Assembly (NCBI GenBank): GCA_003427395.1
Contig: BFEA01000216.1
Coordinates: 1,536,084 to 1,592,950, forward strand
DNA length: 56,867 nt
Direction of reading: 5' to 3'
Source of the DNA: Chara braunii
Taxonomy: Eukaryota > Streptophyta > Charophyceae > Charales > Characeae
The position numbers and the translations under genes were made by a program. Each line of letters begins with the position of its first letter. Within the stretch, counting starts at the first letter, position 1. Below the pieces are notes generated by a model, which had not been told where the DNA came from, did no database searches, and saw only the letters and a list, made by a program, of their open reading frames with translations. Below are positions 53,445-56,867 of the stretch, piece by piece.

Positions 53445-54657
53445 CGTCGAAGTATGGTACTCCTAGTACAACCTCGCCATCTCTTAGCTTATCTTGAAGT
53501 ACCCGCGCAACCTTCTCTCTTTGGTCAGACCACTCTAAGCTAGCTCCTTGTCGCACCATTTCTCTAAGAGGCTCGACTATCTTGGCGAACCCGGGGATGA
53601 AGATTCGCCAGAAGCTGCAGACCCCTAGGAAGCTCCTTACTTCCCCAACCGTTTTTAGAGGCATATGCCAGTTCAGGAGTTTATCCACTTTCTTCGGATC
53701 GGGGCTCCTTCCTTCCAAGAAGCACCTAAAACCCAAGATCGTTACCTCCCTTTGGAACAGTAGTAATTTCGGTCCGCTGGCTGTTAGGTTGTACTTAGCC
53801 AACCTTTCTAGTACTTTAGCTACTCCCTGCGCATGTTCCCATACAAACTGCCTGACTCGACCATCCACTAAAGTCTCATATTTTTCCTTCGGTCCTTTAA
53901 TTGGATTGTCGTCAATGTACGGAAATGTAACCTCTGGGCATATGTCCTCCATGACCTTCGGCATATCTCGCTGAACGACCGCGACCCCATTCGTCCACCC
54001 TTAAGGCAACACACACATTTGTATGAGGTCTGTAGGTATATGCATGGCGGTCATAGGTCGACTAGTAGGATCTATCGGGAACTGGTCATAGCCAGAATAT
54101 AGGTCTATTAGGGAGTAGATGCTCCTTCCGGCAAAAGACTCGGCCAATAGATCCGCGTTGGGTAAGCTACCCTCATCGCGAACCGTTACCGAATTCAACT
54201 TTTGCAAGTTCTGTATCCAGCGTAGGCCACCCCCTGGCTTCCAAAAGCAAAACCAATGATTGGCGTAAGCTCCATCAGCTGGTTTCGCAACGTTGGAGGA
54301 GATCTTCTGGTTTATGTACTCCATTACCTCTTTTTCTTCCTTTTCGGCATATTTCGTGGGTCTGTCATTCCAAGGCGTGTGAGGAACGGTCCAGATCTTG
54401 ACCATCTTGATCATGTCAATGTCCAGTCGTCCCATTTCCTCATCATTAAAAGAAAAGGCACCACTGTACTTCTGACATAATTCATATATGAAATCCCTGT
54501 CAGCCGGCAAAAGGAAGTCATCGGTTCCAACCTTCATTATCTTGAACCTCTCTGAGGTAATTCTCCCTCCTTTTAATGCAGTCTCTCTTAATCTTTTAAT
54601 TATCTTTCTCTCCTTCTCTAATGCCTCATTGTAATCTTTCTCTATTAGAACCGCCAC
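53371..54657 (-). pseudogene. pol: D reverse transcriptase
   Basis: Two frames (54001-54657 and 53371-53964) are joined across TAA at 54001-54003. Motifs in order: WTVPHTPWNDRPTKYAEKEE, GGGLRWIQNLQKLNSV, SIYSLIDLYSGYDQFPID, LP-GWTNGVAVVQRD around the stop (Gln or Lys expected), YIDDNPIKGPKEKYE, GPKLLLFQREVTILGFRC and FLGVCSFWRIFIPGFAKIVE. This is a full Gypsy RT palm and thumb. The same YIDDN-PIKG variant is in B2, so D and B are related lineages. Confidence 0.92.
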
Positions 54658-55043
54658 TGGATTCTTCTTAACGCCTTTGCGCTTATACTTCCTCTTAGAC
54701 CCGGTGGTTATTTTTCTAAAAAAGGACCAGTCGCAGAGAAGGTGAGCTGCATCGTGCCAGCTTTGGCTGCCCTCACAGCATCCTTGAATCCTTTCATCTC
54801 TCTCTTATCGCCCAACTCCTTCTCTTTATCCAGGAGCTTGAGCATCTTCCCGATGTCATTCACTCTAATCGTCGTCTTCTCATCTATTATTCCACTCTCT
54901 TTCAGTTTCGTCCGTACTTCCTCAACCAGCTTGTCAGTCTCTCCATGCTTAAGCGAGTTAACATGTCACTGATGACGAGGATGATGCCTATCACTTATCA
55001 CAAAAACTTGTTCTTGACCATTGTTAGGATCCTGGAGAGAAAG
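54658..55043 (-). pseudogene. D protease-RT linker
   Basis: A minus-strand frame reads DKLVEEVRTKLKESGI, DEKTTIRVNDIGKML and FKDAVRAAKAGTMQL before a stop. After a frameshift it gives KRKYKRKGVKKNPV, comparable to RKYKPVGKKAK of B2. No catalytic residues; probably a spacer. Confidence 0.6.
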
Positions 55044-55358
55044 TCAGGCTGCCCCATCATGGCCAAAGAACGCACAAACCTCCATTCTATGTAAGAAAAG
55101 GGCTCCGAGAATGCAATCATGATCCAAGTTGGGGACCACAAAACAGAGGATCTCGGCCCGTAAAGTCCCAATTCGAATAGGCAAATCATCAATAAAACCT
55201 TCCAAAGGCAGAAACCCGGCTATATTGGAAAGTTGATGATTGATCTTCCTATCTATTCCAAGCCCACATGATCTCATCGTGGCCGGGGACCTAAGCACCA
55301 TCTCGGCCCCAGAGTCCACTAGGGCTGTAACGTTCACGTCATTCACAGAGATATTCAA
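55044..55358 (-). pseudogene. D protease
   Basis: Retropepsin with the catalytic motif ALVDSGAEMVL and a second strand ending DHDCILGALFLHRM. The stop between it and the upstream linker (55359-55361) falls in the sequence CG-LNISVNDV. Compared with B2 it keeps the usual D-S-G. Confidence 0.88.
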
Positions 55359-55919
55359 TTATCCACACGACATGTTACCAAACCTCATCTTGGTACCAGG
55401 CGGGGCTCTTTCCACGTGCTGAGGGAAGAGTCTTAGACTATTCATTTCTACCTTTCGCCTTTCAACCATCTTCTTAAGTTCTTCCCTAAACTTAGGTACC
55501 AAGGCTACTGCTTTTTTCCAGGATAGGGTGATATCGGTCTCCTCGAGTAATTTCTTTACTACTTCATCTATCGAGATCTCTTCCTCGACTTCGGATCTGA
55601 AGACCACCCTTCTCTTCTTTCCGGCAACTTCCTTTCCTTTCCCTTCCTTCACTAGGTCCTTGGTCTCATCTATCAGCTGGTCTTGCTCTCTTTGAGCCTT
55701 CTCTCGCTTTTTCTCTTCGACCTCTTTTTGGCTGATATGGGATACACTCAGGTTTTGACTTCCAGGACTGTCATCTCGAGCCACTATCTCTGGAGGTAGC
55801 ATACCATCAAAGGTGATAACATTAACTCTAGCCTTCTTCTTTTTATCCTTATTAGCGCTAGCCTGTTCTAGACAACTGCTCGCATCCCTCCTTTGACTCA
55901 GAAATCTATCTTGTTCCAA
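55359..55919 (-). pseudogene. D gag-protease linker
   Basis: A charged frame of 186 codons overlaps the end of gag by 22 bases in another frame, so gag and protease are joined by a -1 type shift or by a mutation. It contains a coiled-coil-like Lys/Glu stretch (KEVEEKKREKAQREQDQL) and ends ERAPPGTKMRFGNM, like APPGTKLSFHAL just before the B2 protease. Confidence 0.75.
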
Positions 55920-56867
55920 TTGGCATCACAGACGTGCCCATTGACATTCTTCTTGACAATCTCTTCTTCGAGTTCCTTCTCTAGTAAAGGGCACCGAGTT
56001 ATAGTATGACCTTCCTCGTCACAATAATAACATCGGAAGGGGTCATCTCTCCTTAGCCAATCTCGGCTCTTATTATCTTTCTTCGAATCCCGGTCACGCT
56101 TCTTCTTTTGTCTCTCTTTTCTCCTTCGCCTAGCGTCATCATCACTACTCCCACCCTCACTCTCACTATCTTCCTTTTGCTTCTCCTTCTTTCTACCTTC
56201 CTTACCTTCTTCGGCTCCAACAAGTGTTTGAGTCGCTGGAGCAAGAAGGGTTAACTTTTCAAAGCTACCAAGCTTAACGAGAAGACCAAGGATCTCTTCA
56301 GCCTTCAAGTTTCCTCCCTTAGTTGCCTCAACATTTCCCTCCCTTGCAGTAGTTATTGCTTTCATCTGTTTCAGATACCACTTCCGGTTTGACACCGAAG
56401 GTAGTTCACGGACCATCTCAACCACTTCATCCCACTTCAGAGGATAATGAGCAGCGCGGCTTACCACACTCTTTCTTTCATCCTCTGCAGAATTAGTTAG
56501 AAGGACATGACACTTCCGGGCCTCATCTAGGATGGGTACTCTCCGCGCAACCCACTCAAAATCCTCTAGGAATTGATCAAGGGTTGCATATTTTGAACGT
56601 CGCACTTCCAACAAATTTTGCATCGCCGTTGGGACGTCATATTCGCATATTCTTCCAGCATCTTTTGTCTAACCTCGACCCATGTTGTCAGTCTTTGTGT
56701 CGTTTTTGTCACCTACATTCTCATCTTAGGCTCAACATAGGCTAGCAGAGTTTTCAATTTCTGTTTGTCCGACCAACCGTGGCTCATACCGAAGACATCA
56801 TAGTCTTCCAGGAACTCCCTAACTTTGGTTCCATCAAAACAGGGTATGTTCTCTGGAGGTACCTTAG
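55898..56867 (-). pseudogene. gag: D gag, cut by the window end
   Basis: At the right edge the minus strand encodes PCFDGTKVREFLEDYDVF and WSDKQKLKTLLAYVEPKM, then TAG at 56713-56715 and a frameshift near 56630. The main frame (56623 to 55898) continues with FLEDFEWVARRVPILDEARK, a Lys/Glu/Asp-rich stretch, and a CCHC knuckle CYYC-x3-GH-x4-C near 55980-56030. The start of gag and the D 5' LTR are beyond the window. Confidence 0.88.

Overview
The window reads as transposable-element-rich nuclear DNA of a eukaryote with a large, repeat-laden genome. No host protein-coding gene could be supported. Almost every recognisable protein fragment is Ty3/Gypsy gag or pol, the elements are nested, most reading frames are broken, and two runs of N sit inside tandem repeats. 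The species cannot be named from this sequence. A green alga or plant such as Chara is only a guess, and a fungus is not excluded.

Layout, with labels local to this report. 1-330 is a minisatellite and 421-479 a CT/C microsatellite. 561-3122 is A1: the right end of a long terminal repeat (LTR) followed by a broken gag with a CCHC knuckle and no pol. 3123-12607 has no gene. It holds many strong hairpins (about 4640-8085 and 10967-11127) and an irregular array of 11 stem-loops (9313-10220) in which two loop classes are conserved while the stems change sequence, mostly keeping their pairing. 12608-18184 is B1, the minus-strand 3' half of a Gypsy element (LTR, post-integrase ORF, integrase, RNase H, part of RT). 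It carries a 454-bp foldback element with a 7-bp target duplication. 18185-41933 is A2, inserted into the RT of B1. A2 has a 5157-bp LTR at 18185-23341, a 15.5-kb interior, a polypurine tract, and a 3' LTR beginning at 38858 that is cut at 41933.

Inside A2 lie four diverged copies of an unrecognised protein module (25077-27718) and B2 (28101-37213), a plus-strand relative of B1 with gag, protease, RT/RNase H, integrase, an acidic post-integrase ORF and a 1.5-kb LTR. 41934-56867 is D, a minus-strand Gypsy element with gag, PR, RT, RNase H and integrase at 51437-56867. Its polypurine tract at 49398-49415 abuts TGTCGAC, and TGTCG at 41934 gives matching ends, so its LTR may be about 7.5 kb. That span holds minisatellites, an unknown two-part ORF on the D strand, and a separate plus-strand gag-like start.

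Order of events inferred: B1 oldest, A2 inserted in B1, D inserted in the 3' LTR of A2. Decay is mostly transitions (TGG to TGA or TAG, CGA to TGA, CAG or CAA to a stop), as expected of methylated, silenced repeats. The most unusual signal is the stem-loop array at 9.3-10.2 kb. Second is the repeated unknown module upstream of gag.
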